Origin: Methylophaga sp. 41_12_T18 | GTDB lineage: Bacteria > Pseudomonadota > Gammaproteobacteria > Nitrosococcales > Methylophagaceae | Assembly (NCBI GenBank): GCA_002163115.1 | Contig: MAAI01000034.1 | Span: 457 to 38,199 of the forward strand | DNA length: 37,743 nt | Direction: 5' to 3' | Shown here: positions 9,304-19,654 of the stretch, in pieces | Numbering within the stretch: the stretch's first letter is position 1 | Layout of the letters: each line of letters starts with the position of its first letter | Notes under the pieces: generated by a model | The model's input: the letters and a program-made list of their open reading frames with translations, nothing else | Database searches by the model: none | Told to the model about the DNA's origin: nothing | Made by a program: the position numbers and the translations under genes

Positions 9304-9322
9304 AATGAGAATCATTCACATA
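9304..9322. promoter_or_regulatory. Candidate Fur box upstream of fdhX
   Basis: AATGAGAATCATTCACATA matches the 19-base Fur consensus (AATGATAATNATTATCATT) at about 14 of the 18 fixed positions; the left half AATGAGAAT is a very common Fur half-site. It lies about 110-130 bases upstream of the fdhX start and just past the torD-like stop. The structural operon encodes at least five 4Fe-4S clusters plus haem, so iron control would make sense. No scoring matrix was run. Confidence 0.45.
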
Positions 9323-9386
9323 TAAAGCAGCTTGAATTATTAGATAATTTTGCTCATTTCGTTGGTCTATTTGCCCCTCAAACTAT

Positions 9387-9956
9387 TCAGCTTAATAACT
9401 TAGTCTCCAGTGAAATAAAACTCTGCGCAAAAGAGCCAATCACCCGATAAAACTCTGCCTGCTTTGCTTTGGCTAGATCAGCAAAAAACTGTTCCATCCA
9501 AGGTTGAACATGCTGCTGAAAAAAGTCTTCAGCAGTCACTACTGGTGTACCTTCAGCCATCAAGATCAACCGCATTACATCACACTCAGCCGCCGCATGA
9601 TCTTCGGGCTCTTTTTTCTCTTCATGTCGTTCCAAACCTAAACGAGCTAAGTCTGTTCTTAGTACTGCCAACGGCTCTTCCATTAAAAATCCGGTTTGAT
9701 AATACGAACCATAAGGCATTAACTCGCCGTGAGTTACACCAACAAATAAGCGTTGAAACTCATCATCTATCACATCAACATCGGCCTGAGCTGCTGCAGC
9801 TACTAATAATGACCAGTGCTTGCCCATAGGACTCTCCGGCTCGGTCACATCAATTGCTGCTAAATTTGCTAACAACTCTTTGCTCGGCGGCTGAACCAAT
9901 AAGCTAGCTAATAGAGCATAGGTTTGTGCCCGCCATAAGATATTTTCATCAGTCAT
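9387..9956 (-). CDS. TorD/DmsD-family chaperone for formate dehydrogenase maturation
   Basis: This 189-residue, all-helical cytoplasmic protein fits the TorD-like redox-enzyme maturation chaperones, which bind Tat signal peptides and hold the apo-enzyme until its cofactor is inserted. Visible features are an N-terminal helix pair (YALLASLLVQPPSKELL) and the family-type central stretch YGSYYQTGFLMEEPLAVLR. The start ATG overlaps the ferredoxin-gene stop (TAATG). Being next to fdhX and fdhA points to FdhA, or FdhX, as its client. Confidence 0.87.
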   Translation of the reverse strand: MTDENILWRAQTYALLASLLVQPPSKELLANLAAIDVTEPESPMGKHWSLLVAAAAQADVDVIDDEFQRLFVGVTHGELMPYGSYYQTGFLMEEPLAVLRTDLARLGLERHEEKKEPEDHAAAECDVMRLILMAEGTPVVTAEDFFQQHVQPWMEQFFADLAKAKQAEFYRVIGSFAQSFISLETKLLS

Positions 9957-11527
9957 TACATCGGACCCTGTGAATCTTTAAACATTGCTTTTACTCGACA
10001 GTCTTCACACATTTTCAACCGTTGCAAAGCATCACCTTGAAACATGGCGTGGCCTTTCAGCTTATCCATCATGGTATCGATCATTTTTTGAGTCGCGAAG
10101 CCTTTGTCACAACCAATGCAATGAAAAATAGCTTCTTCATGTAAACGTCTCGGCTTACGCACTGCCTCACTATCAAATAGAAAACGGGCATTCAGCTCAA
10201 TTGCATTTTCTGGGCAGGCTTGTTCACATAGGCCGCATTGCACACACAGATCTTCAATAAAGTTAAGTTGCGGTTTATCAACGCCATCTAACACAGCCCC
10301 TGCTGGACAGACTGAGACACAGGACATGCACAAAGTACACGCTGAAGTATCAATCTGAATCTCACCAAACGCGGCATTACTTTCTAAATCTAATACCGCC
10401 ACTGCTGATTTGGTTTGTTGATGTAGATGCGTCATCGCCAATTTGATCATGCGACGCTTATCATCAAGCCCCGCATAACTAGCAGGTTCAAGTTTAGGTG
10501 CCGAATTTGTTACAGAAATAGACTGTGCTAACTGATTAATATCACTGCCTGCAAACCAATTCACTAGCTGTGCAGGATATTCCAAGCCGGCTAACATCTG
10601 ATTCGTTTTAGTAATTTCTTGTTGCAGCTCAAGCCAATCATGGTCGCTATGACTGCCAGCATCCCAAACCGTCACACCAGCCGCACCATATGCCAAAGCA
10701 TTCAACCAAAATGGCATACCTAAGGCACCGATCTCTTCAATTGAAAACAAAATAACATCAGCAGCCAAAGCTTCAGGCATTGCATCAAGCAATAACTGAC
10801 CTTTTTCCAAATCGTGAATCAAAATATGCGGTGCCGTAGATGCTAAACCTAAATAGGTCTGCATCATCACTCGCAGTCGGTTAATGCTGACATCTAATGT
10901 CGGCAAGGCATAACTCATCGCACCCGATGGACATACCGTGACACAACTACCACAGCCTTGGCACAAAGAAGGGTTAACTAAGACAAATTCATTGTTGCTA
11001 CTAATCGCGTCGGCAGGACACGCATCTAAACATTGTTGACAGCCCTTAACACCACGACTGGAATGAGCACAAATGGATGACTTGTAATCAAAGTAGCGAG
11101 GTTTATCAAAGGTACCGATCAAGTCTGGCAATTGCTCTAATGCTTCAACTAAAGCTTGCTCATCATCGCCAGGAGCAAAGTAGCCTAGCGGTAATACTTT
11201 TGATTGCACCACTGACGTTGCTGACAAATCCAGCACCAAATCAACCACCAATTCTAATGTCGATAACTCAACCGAAAACTCACCCAACCAACCGGTGATA
11301 TTCACTAACTCATCAGTCAATTTCAGACTAGGCTCAATCAGCTCACCGTCATCAGTACAAATACAATGCATCGTCAGCCCAATTAATTTAGGCAACATTG
11401 AATTAATTTGTTCTGCTGTAGCAATAATCAACAGTCGCCCCTTCGAGTTAAACTCGACTAGATCTACTGGTAATACTTCAACCGCACCTGCTTGTTGTAC
11501 CGCGTTATGCAAGCTTATCGTCCTCAT
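9956..11527 (-). CDS. Multi-cluster 4Fe-4S ferredoxin-type protein of the formate dehydrogenase cluster
   Basis: This is a protein of about 523 residues with several 4Fe-4S groups: CQQCLDACP, CQGCGSCVTVCP, CTLCMSCVSVCP and CVQCGLCEQACP. Near the C-terminus two further CxxC pairs occur (CIGC, CEDC). There is no signal peptide or membrane segment, so it should be cytoplasmic. It belongs to the large ferredoxin family encoded beside TorD-like chaperone, DUF3305 and DUF3306 genes in Shewanella-type formate dehydrogenase clusters. Its role is unproven; supplying electrons for maturation or making a cytoplasmic electron link to formate oxidation are both possible. GTG (11530) and ATG (11527) are adjacent; I use the ATG. 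The start overlaps the upstream gene by about 23 bases. Confidence 0.88.
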   Translation of the reverse strand: MRTISLHNAVQQAGAVEVLPVDLVEFNSKGRLLIIATAEQINSMLPKLIGLTMHCICTDDGELIEPSLKLTDELVNITGWLGEFSVELSTLELVVDLVLDLSATSVVQSKVLPLGYFAPGDDEQALVEALEQLPDLIGTFDKPRYFDYKSSICAHSSRGVKGCQQCLDACPADAISSNNEFVLVNPSLCQGCGSCVTVCPSGAMSYALPTLDVSINRLRVMMQTYLGLASTAPHILIHDLEKGQLLLDAMPEALAADVILFSIEEIGALGMPFWLNALAYGAAGVTVWDAGSHSDHDWLELQQEITKTNQMLAGLEYPAQLVNWFAGSDINQLAQSISVTNSAPKLEPASYAGLDDKRRMIKLAMTHLHQQTKSAVAVLDLESNAAFGEIQIDTSACTLCMSCVSVCPAGAVLDGVDKPQLNFIEDLCVQCGLCEQACPENAIELNARFLFDSEAVRKPRRLHEEAIFHCIGCDKGFATQKMIDTMMDKLKGHAMFQGDALQRLKMCEDCRVKAMFKDSQGPM

Positions 11528-11960
11528 CACTGTCTAGCTGCTGTGAAATTCCGTCTTCTTCAGCAAGCAATTTATTGTCTTCTACGTCATTACTTTCCGG
11601 CCTTGTTTTTTCCTCAGCCAATTTAAGCATGCGCTTCATTTCCTGCGTTACCACACCACCCAGTTTTGGAAACGTGGTGTAGTCTTCATCATATTCGTTT
11701 AAATAATCCAACTCGTTAAACTCAGCCTGTTTAAATAAGGATTTTAACGCTTGTTTTTTTAGGTCCGGATCAGCATCTTTCTGCTGCCAGATAGGTAAAT
11801 CTTTTTGTTCAACCTCATCATCAGGCTCTACTTGCTCAGCACTGACAACTTCTGCAGCAGCTTCACTTTCAGGCTCAAGCTGCTCTGCTGATTCTGGCTG
11901 CAGTTTTCGCCGTGACCATCGCGACAAAAAGCCTTGTTCTTTATCGTCTTTAATCGTCAT
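11505..11960 (-). CDS. DUF3306 family protein, formate dehydrogenase accessory
   Basis: A very acidic 151-residue protein without signal or membrane segment. The N-terminal FLSRWSRRK and the central block (KKQALKSLFKQAEF, then NEYDEDYTTFPKLGGVVTQEM) are the recognisable parts of the DUF3306 family, which occurs with DUF3305 in formate dehydrogenase accessory operons. The middle and the tail are low-complexity Glu/Asp/Gln sequence. It overlaps DUF3305 by 4 bases (ATGA) and the ferredoxin gene at its other end, so the four accessory genes are tightly coupled. The molecular function is unknown. Confidence 0.85.
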   Translation of the reverse strand: MTIKDDKEQGFLSRWSRRKLQPESAEQLEPESEAAAEVVSAEQVEPDDEVEQKDLPIWQQKDADPDLKKQALKSLFKQAEFNELDYLNEYDEDYTTFPKLGGVVTQEMKRMLKLAEEKTRPESNDVEDNKLLAEEDGISQQLDSDEDDKLA

Positions 11961-12424
11961 CGTTTTTCAGCCTGATCATGCCATTTTTTACGACGCCGTT
12001 TTTTCGGTTTCTCAGGCTGGTAATGCGTCAATACAAACTGTTCAACCCAATCACATAAAGCACTAGGTAGAGGCGCATTAAACACTTGTTCACCGGTCTC
12101 CATATAAGAAGCCGCCTCATCATAATCCACTGTTATCAGCAATGGCTTAGGAATTTCCTCTTCCTGAGGTGAAACCACATATATCTTAGGTTTACCCGAC
12201 ATCAAGTTATGGTAATAACTATCACTGTGTAAGGGATGTAACTGCACAGAAAAGTCAGGGAAATAGTGAATATCACCTTTATCTTGCGCGAGCGATAACT
12301 CGGCCTCAGACAGCCCCGGCAGCAAGCCCAAAAATGACCAGACGGCACTTCCCCAAGGATGAGTGCTGGCCTGCTTCAACATGACGATTGAAACAGTGAT
12401 TCGGTCGTTGGCTAAATCCTGCAT
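11957..12424 (-). CDS. DUF3305 family protein, formate dehydrogenase accessory
   Basis: A 155-residue cytoplasmic protein. The N-terminal part (ISVIMLKQASTHPWGSAVWS, about residues 9-28) and the pattern of an early PW followed by a W and a PG turn fit DUF3305. The C-terminus is strongly basic (PKKRRRKKWH). It is the first gene of the accessory operon DUF3305-DUF3306-ferredoxin-torD, so the operon promoter should lie in 12425-12520. Function unknown. The palindromic element at 12524-12942 lies about 100 bases upstream of its start. Confidence 0.82.
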   Translation of the reverse strand: MQDLANDRITVSIVMLKQASTHPWGSAVWSFLGLLPGLSEAELSLAQDKGDIHYFPDFSVQLHPLHSDSYYHNLMSGKPKIYVVSPQEEEIPKPLLITVDYDEAASYMETGEQVFNAPLPSALCDWVEQFVLTHYQPEKPKKRRRKKWHDQAEKR

Positions 12425-12523
12425 GGTTATCTTCTAAGGTGTGTTACGGGTATAGGATAACAAATTACGATTTTCGTTTTTTGATTAATAGACGTTTGTT
12501 AACTCACTTTTCGTCTGAATAGT

Positions 12524-12942
12524 GAGTCAGGGTTATTTGCTGCCGCAGGCGTTCATTTATTTTGTTTGCCCAAAATAAACGAACCAAACAAAAGGGCAGC
12601 CCATGCTTGCCCTGCGGGTTCCCTGTGCTTCTCAATCAGTTTGGATCAAACTCAACGAGAAAACTCGCTACGCTCAGACACTCGTCGAGTTTGATCCAAA
12701 CTGCTTTGCGATGCGCGGCTTCGCATTAAGGGCAAATGAGTCTCTGCAAAACCTTGAGGCAGTCCCTTTCCCCTTTTGTTCTGACGAGTAGCGGAGGTTT
12801 CATAGAGATTAAAGCCGAGCACTGTTTGAGCGTAGCGAGTTGCGCAGGCTCTCTATGAAAGTGAGCAACGCAGTGAAGCCGCAGGCCAGTACAAGGGGTG
12901 GCCTTGGGTTGTTAGGGTATTGGCCACGCAATACCCTGACTC
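12524..12942. repeat. Complex palindromic intergenic element, about 420 bases
   Basis: The element is bounded by inverted ends: GAGTCAGGGTTATT at 12524-12537 and AATACCCTGACTC at 12930-12942. Inside are nested inverted pairs: 12551-12564 with 12571-12584 (14 bases, one mismatch); 12637-12659 with 12681-12703 (23 bases, one mismatch); 12663-12675 with 12828-12840 (13 bases, perfect, GAGCGTAGCGAGT); 12798-12807 with 12851-12860 (10 bases, perfect); and 12915-12922 with 12929-12936. The 62-codon open frame at 12603-12791 runs through the hairpin arms and is not a credible gene. This looks like a structured interspersed repeat rather than an insertion sequence: there is no transposase and no clear target duplication. 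Only one copy is present in this window. Confidence 0.7.
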
Positions 12943-12964
12943 GTAGAAAGCTAAACTACACTCT

Positions 12965-12993
12965 AATTGAAATAAAAATTTTTTATTTCAATT
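12965..12993 (-). terminator. AT-rich hairpin at the 3' end of the lipoprotein gene
   Basis: AATTGAAATAAA pairs perfectly with TTTATTTCAATT around an A/T loop. The hairpin covers the stop of the lipoprotein gene at 12983. It has no long U-tract after the stem on the minus strand, so it may stabilise the mRNA 3' end or terminate weakly. Confidence 0.45.
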
Positions 12994-13549
12994 GATAGTT
13001 AATCAATTCTATTTCCGTATATTTATTATCTGCTTTGAACTCATTTTTTATTAAGCCAACACCTTTAGCATAATAGTTTTTTGAAAATTGATTATTACCA
13101 AACTCAAACTGAATTATATGACAATTAAATTCTCCCGCAGGTACTTTCAATGGTATTGAGCATGGTTTTGATGTCGCTTTTATTACTCCTGGAGTCATAT
13201 ATTCAGTCGTCAACGTCGTCAACACTAAAGCTTCATTTTCAATGCTCGATTGAATTTTGTCTTCATTAAAAAAATCAATGGCTTCAAACTGCTCTAGTCC
13301 TCTATTTCTAACCCAAAAGGAATCGCCTACTTCGTTATACTTAAACCACTCAACTCCATCTATAATTTGTGACTTTTCAACTAAAGACTTGACCTGTTTT
13401 CCTGTTGATTTGTCCACATAGGTCCATGTATTACCAACTGTAAGCGGAATCAACTCTAATTGAGTTTTGTGAACGGTAGGATCATTTTTAACAGGCTGTT
13501 CAACACAAGCTGATAAAACAAGTAAAATAACAAACAACAACTTTTTCAT
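12983..13549 (-). CDS. Putative lipoprotein of unknown function
   Basis: A 188-residue protein with a clear lipoprotein signal (hydrophobic core, then LSAC; lipid Cys15). The mature part includes LIPLTVGNTWTYVDKSTGKQ, typical of small beta-rich surface or periplasmic lipoproteins, and later YYAKGVGLIKNEF. I do not recognise a named family. AAGGA lies 6 bases before the ATG. It starts 34 bases after the parC stop and could be read through from parE-parC, but its visibly higher A/T content suggests a later arrival. The palindromic element lies just beyond its 3' end. Confidence 0.8.
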   Translation of the reverse strand: MKKLLFVILLVLSACVEQPVKNDPTVHKTQLELIPLTVGNTWTYVDKSTGKQVKSLVEKSQIIDGVEWFKYNEVGDSFWVRNRGLEQFEAIDFFNEDKIQSSIENEALVLTTLTTEYMTPGVIKATSKPCSIPLKVPAGEFNCHIIQFEFGNNQFSKNYYAKGVGLIKNEFKADNKYTEIELINYQLK

Positions 13550-13583
13550 GACTTTCCTTGTATGAAATCTGATCGATTAACAC

Positions 13584-15824
13584 CTACTCCGCCACTTCTA
13601 CCTTACTCACCTTCTGCAATCCACGTGGCAACTTATGCCCCCGCTTACCACGCTTACCTTGATAATGAGCCAAATCAGCCGGCTTCAACGTTAAATGACG
13701 TTTACCTGCATGCAAAGTCACACTGCTGACTTTTGGAATTAACGTCACCGAATGTAACCACTCTTGCTCAGCTGCAAAACGAGCTTGTGGAATGTTAATC
13801 AAGCGAACGCCCTTACCTTTATTCAAGTTAGGCACTTCATTCACTGCAAATACCAATAAGCGACCATCACCTGCTGCAACGGCGAGTTGTTCTGTTTCTA
13901 AATCATTAATCCAAATAGGCGGCAGGATTTCTGCACCGGCTGGTAGATTAAAGACGGCTTTACCGGCTTTGTTTTTAGCCAATAAATTCGCCAAGCAAGT
14001 AATAAAACCATAACCAGCAGTATTAGACAGTAATAACGGCTCATTCAAATCACCAGCTAACACAGCTACAAAACGAGCATCTGCAGGTGTTTGCAAGCGA
14101 CCACTTAACGGTTCACCTTGGCCGCGAGCAGATGGCAAGGTATGAGCAGCTAAGGAATAACTTCGTCCGGTAGTATCTAAAAAGACAATCTGCTGATTAC
14201 TACGTGCTTTAACCGAAGTGGCATAACGATCGCCGGTACGGAAATTTAATGATTCCGGTTCAACATCATGACCTTTTGCTGCCCGTACCCAACCACTTTC
14301 TGACAAGACAATCGTTAGCGGTTCAGTAGGTAATAGTTCAGACTCATCTAATGCTTTAGCCAAATCACGTTGTACGATCACTGAACGGCGGTCATCGCCA
14401 AACTTTTCAGCATCAGCAGTTAATTCTTTGCGAATTAAGGTTTTTAAACGTGTTTCTGAGCTAAGCACTAGTTCGAGTGATTTACGTTCTTTCGCTAAAG
14501 TATCCAATTCGCCTTGGATCTTCATTTCTTCTAATTTAGCTAAGTGGCGTAATTTTAATTCTAAAATTGATTCTGCTTGGCGCTCACTGACCCCAAAACG
14601 TTCCATCAATACTGGTTTAGGTTCATCTTCGGTGCGGATGATTGCGATCACTTCATCGATATTGAGATAGGCGATTAACAAGCCTTCCAATACATGCATC
14701 CGATCAATGATTTTATCTAAGCGATATTGCAGACGACGACGGACAGTTTCTGTTCGATAAACCAGCCATTCCAATAACATGTCACGTAAGTTTTTAACTT
14801 GTGGCCGGCCATCTAAACCGATCATGTTCATATTGACGCGATAGCTACGTTCTAAATCTGTGGTGGCAAATAAATGCAGCATCAATGCATCTAAATCAAT
14901 ACGGTTAGAACGTGGAATAACCACCAATCTAACCGGATGTTCATGATCCGATTCATCACGTAGATCAGCCACCATCGGCAATTTTTTATTGCTCATCTGA
15001 TTGGCTATTTGCTCAATCACTTTGGCACCGGAGACTTGGTAAGGCAATTGATTGATAATCAACTCACCGTCTTCAACAGCATAACAACCGCGTTGACGAA
15101 CACTACCATGACCGGTGGTATAGATCTTTAATAGATCTTCTTTCGAAGAGACGATTTCACCGCCGGTCGGAAAATCTGGGCCTTGAATGTCTTCTAATAA
15201 TTCATTTAGTGTTGTTGATGGTTTTTTCAATAGTCGCAGGCAAGCGGTGACTACTTCACGCAGGTTATGTGGCGGAATATCGGTTGCCATACCGACCGCA
15301 ATGCCGGTACCACCATTAAGCAATATATTGGGTAAGCGTGCCGGCAATAATGATGGCTCTTTCATCGTGCCATCAAAGTTAGGCGTCCACTCAACCGTGC
15401 CTTGGCCTAATTCAGCTAATAAACTCTGCGCATAGGGAGCAAGTCGTGATTCGGTATAACGCATCGCAGCAAACGACTTAGGGTCATCCATCGAGCCCCA
15501 GTTACCCTGACCATCAATTAATGGGTAACGATATGAAAATGGTTGCGCCATTAATACCATGGCTTCATAACAGGCTGAGTCACCATGAGGATGGTATTTA
15601 CCTAATACGTCACCGACAGTACGTGCCGATTTTTTATGTTTAGATAAAGCACTTAAGCCCAACTCAGACATGGCATAAACAATACGACGTTGTACTGGTT
15701 TAAGACCATCGCCAATATGCGGCAAAGCACGATCCAAAATAACGTACATGGAATAATCCAAATACGCTTTTTCAGTAAAATCTCTGACCGGAAGCTGCTC
15801 TAAATCATCCACTAAAGTGCTCAT
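13584..15824 (-). CDS. parC: DNA topoisomerase IV subunit A
   Basis: This 746-residue subunit cuts and rejoins DNA to unlink daughter chromosomes; it acts as ParC2ParE2. The catalytic tyrosine is Y123 in MRYTESRL (E. coli Y120). The quinolone-determining stretch is [13 protein letters not shown] with S83 and E87 (E. coli S80 and E84), the unaltered, drug-sensitive residues. The C-terminal part (about 500-730) is the blade-repeat DNA-wrapping domain; it is of ParC length, shorter than in GyrA, and no GyrA box was seen. It follows parE after 22 bases in one operon. Confidence 0.96.
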   Translation of the reverse strand: MSTLVDDLEQLPVRDFTEKAYLDYSMYVILDRALPHIGDGLKPVQRRIVYAMSELGLSALSKHKKSARTVGDVLGKYHPHGDSACYEAMVLMAQPFSYRYPLIDGQGNWGSMDDPKSFAAMRYTESRLAPYAQSLLAELGQGTVEWTPNFDGTMKEPSLLPARLPNILLNGGTGIAVGMATDIPPHNLREVVTACLRLLKKPSTTLNELLEDIQGPDFPTGGEIVSSKEDLLKIYTTGHGSVRQRGCYAVEDGELIINQLPYQVSGAKVIEQIANQMSNKKLPMVADLRDESDHEHPVRLVVIPRSNRIDLDALMLHLFATTDLERSYRVNMNMIGLDGRPQVKNLRDMLLEWLVYRTETVRRRLQYRLDKIIDRMHVLEGLLIAYLNIDEVIAIIRTEDEPKPVLMERFGVSERQAESILELKLRHLAKLEEMKIQGELDTLAKERKSLELVLSSETRLKTLIRKELTADAEKFGDDRRSVIVQRDLAKALDESELLPTEPLTIVLSESGWVRAAKGHDVEPESLNFRTGDRYATSVKARSNQQIVFLDTTGRSYSLAAHTLPSARGQGEPLSGRLQTPADARFVAVLAGDLNEPLLLSNTAGYGFITCLANLLAKNKAGKAVFNLPAGAEILPPIWINDLETEQLAVAAGDGRLLVFAVNEVPNLNKGKGVRLINIPQARFAAEQEWLHSVTLIPKVSSVTLHAGKRHLTLKPADLAHYQGKRGKRGHKLPRGLQKVSKVEVAE

Positions 15825-15846
15825 ACGAACCGTCTCTTTATTAATG

Positions 15847-17751
<1,905 letters not shown>

Positions 17752-17916
17752 TTAATTATGTGTGCCCGAAGAGTAGCAGTATAAAAGCACTGACTTCAAT
17801 AACCAACTAAATTAAATATTCAATATAAACGACAAATATTTCATATAAATTCACGCTTAACTCAAAATTAGTGGCAGAATGACTGCAAGTTATTTTTACA
17901 GGACGTTGGTTTCACA

Positions 17917-18093
17917 GTGACTTCAAGCACAGACAAATTATTACTACGCGAAATTATTCTTATTTTGCTGGTCAAGCTCGTGCTGCTATATTTCATCTGG
18001 TCCGCTTTTTTTGATAATGATACTGCCCCGCCTACTACCGACAATGTTGCCGAAGCCCTGCTTGGTGAGATTGAGCAAGGAGACTCCCCATGA
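17917..18093 (+). CDS. cydP: Cytochrome bd accessory small membrane protein CydP
   Basis: A 58-residue protein with a GTG start and one transmembrane helix (about residues 11-30; [20 protein letters not shown]). It fits the 'cytochrome oxidase putative small subunit CydP' proteins encoded directly before cydA in several gammaproteobacteria. The stop overlaps the cydA start (ATGA), a strong sign of coupled expression. AGGA near 17900 is a rather distant Shine-Dalgarno site (about 12 bases), so the start is somewhat uncertain; no in-frame ATG is available. Presumed role: assembly or stability of the bd oxidase. Confidence 0.75.
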   Translation: MTSSTDKLLLREIILILLVKLVLLYFIWSAFFDNDTAPPTTDNVAEALLGEIEQGDSP

Positions 18094-19643
18094 TTACTGA
18101 AGAGCTGGTCGATATATCGCGCCTGCAATTTGCCATTACCGCCTTATACCACTTTTTATTTGTACCGCTCACCTTAGGCTTAGCTTGGGTATTGGTGATT
18201 ATGGAGTCGGTTTATGTGATGACCGGCAAACAAGTTTATAAAGATATGACTCGCTTTTGGGGTAAGTTATTCGGCATTAACTTTGCGCTTGGTGTCACCA
18301 CCGGTCTGACGATGGAATTCCAGTTTGGTACCAACTGGGCTTATTACTCTCACTATGTTGGTGATGTATTTGGCGCACCATTGGCCATTGAAGGTTTGAT
18401 GGCCTTTATGCTCGAATCCACCTTTGTCGGCATGTTCTTCTTAGGTTGGGATCGGCTATCCAAACAACAACATTTATTAGCCACCTTCTTAGTTGCCATA
18501 GGCTCCAATATGTCGGCATTGTGGATCTTAATTGCCAATGCCTGGATGCAAAATCCAGTTGGCGCAGAGTTTAACTATGAAACGATGCGCATGGAAATGA
18601 CTAGTTTCACTGAGATCATTTTGAACCCGGTCGCACAAGTTAAGTTTATTCACACTGTGGCAGCCGGCTATGTCACCGGTGCCATGTTTGTATTAAGTAT
18701 CAGTGCATATTTCCTCCTTAACAATCGCGATGTTGGTTTTGCACGCCGTTCTTTTGCCATCGCAGCAGGCTTCGGCTTTGCTTCAATTTGCTCGGTAATT
18801 CTATTAGGTGATGAAAGTGGCTATGAAGTAGGTGATGTGCAAAAAACCAAACTGGCAGCTATTGAGGCCGAATGGCATACCGAAGAAGCTCCCGCTGCTT
18901 TCACCTTATTTGGCCTGCCCAATGATGAAACAATGGAAACCGATTATGCGATCAAAATCCCTTACCTGATGGGCATTATTGCCACCCGTTCATTTGATAC
19001 TGAGGTTATGGGCATTACCGATATCATTGCCGAAAATGAACTAAAAATACGTAACGGCATGGTGGCCTACGGTTTATTACAACAACTAAGAAGTGGCCAA
19101 ACTGATGAACAGACAAAACAACAGTTTGACGCTGTCAAAGAAGATCTCGGTTACGGACTGTTGCTAAAGAAATATACTGACAATGTAGTGAATGCCAGTG
19201 ATGCAGATGTTAAATCAGCAGCTCGCGATACGGTTCCTGCCGTTGCTCCTTTATTCTGGAGCTTCCGAATCATGGTTGCATGCGGGTTTGCCATGCTGGT
19301 TATTTTCACCTTGTCTTTCTACCACTGTGCCAAGCGCCAAGAGTATAAAAAACGTTGGCTGTTATGGATCTGCCTGTTTGCGTTACCGCTACCTTGGATT
19401 GCAGCAGAACTGGGCTGGTTTGTAGCTGAATTTGGCCGCCAACCCTGGACGATAAGTGGTATTTTACCCACTCACCTCTCCACCTCCAGCGTATCGGTAG
19501 ACACGGTATTTAACAGCTTAATAGCCTTTGTTGTGTTCTATACTTTGCTGTTCATTTTAGAGATGTACCTAATGATACGTTTCGTTCGCCTTGGCCCAAG
19601 TAGCTTACATACCGGTCGATATCATTTTGAAAATAACCATTAA
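18090..19643 (+). CDS. cydA: Cytochrome bd ubiquinol oxidase subunit I
   Basis: The 517-residue haem-bearing subunit of the high-affinity quinol oxidase in the inner membrane. H21 corresponds to E. coli H19 (haem b595 ligand). [15 protein letters not shown] holds the equivalent of H186, and [10 protein letters not shown] the Met ligand of haem b558 (M393 in E. coli). [14 protein letters not shown] is the standard late motif. The periplasmic quinol-binding loop is long (about 250-385), so this is the long-Q-loop type of E. coli CydA and not the cyanide-insensitive CioA type. Operon order is cydP-cydA-cydB-cydX-ybgE. Confidence 0.97.
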   Translation: MITEELVDISRLQFAITALYHFLFVPLTLGLAWVLVIMESVYVMTGKQVYKDMTRFWGKLFGINFALGVTTGLTMEFQFGTNWAYYSHYVGDVFGAPLAIEGLMAFMLESTFVGMFFLGWDRLSKQQHLLATFLVAIGSNMSALWILIANAWMQNPVGAEFNYETMRMEMTSFTEIILNPVAQVKFIHTVAAGYVTGAMFVLSISAYFLLNNRDVGFARRSFAIAAGFGFASICSVILLGDESGYEVGDVQKTKLAAIEAEWHTEEAPAAFTLFGLPNDETMETDYAIKIPYLMGIIATRSFDTEVMGITDIIAENELKIRNGMVAYGLLQQLRSGQTDEQTKQQFDAVKEDLGYGLLLKKYTDNVVNASDADVKSAARDTVPAVAPLFWSFRIMVACGFAMLVIFTLSFYHCAKRQEYKKRWLLWICLFALPLPWIAAELGWFVAEFGRQPWTISGILPTHLSTSSVSVDTVFNSLIAFVVFYTLLFILEMYLMIRFVRLGPSSLHTGRYHFENNH

Positions 19644-19654
19644 TAGGTCTCGCT

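Noticed and set aside
9464-9829. 121-codon plus-strand frame opposite the torD-like gene, and similar long antisense frames such as 29171-29584 and 29951-30415
   Set aside because: They lie entirely opposite well-supported genes, have no ribosome sites or domains, and are shadows of coding bias.
12603-12791. 62-codon plus-strand open frame inside the palindromic element
   Set aside because: It runs through both arms of the 23-base inverted repeat, has no Shine-Dalgarno site and no domain-like sequence; a by-product of the repeat.
15560-15590. Quinolone-resistance mutations in ParC
   Set aside because: The residues matching E. coli S80 and E84 are unchanged (S83, E87).
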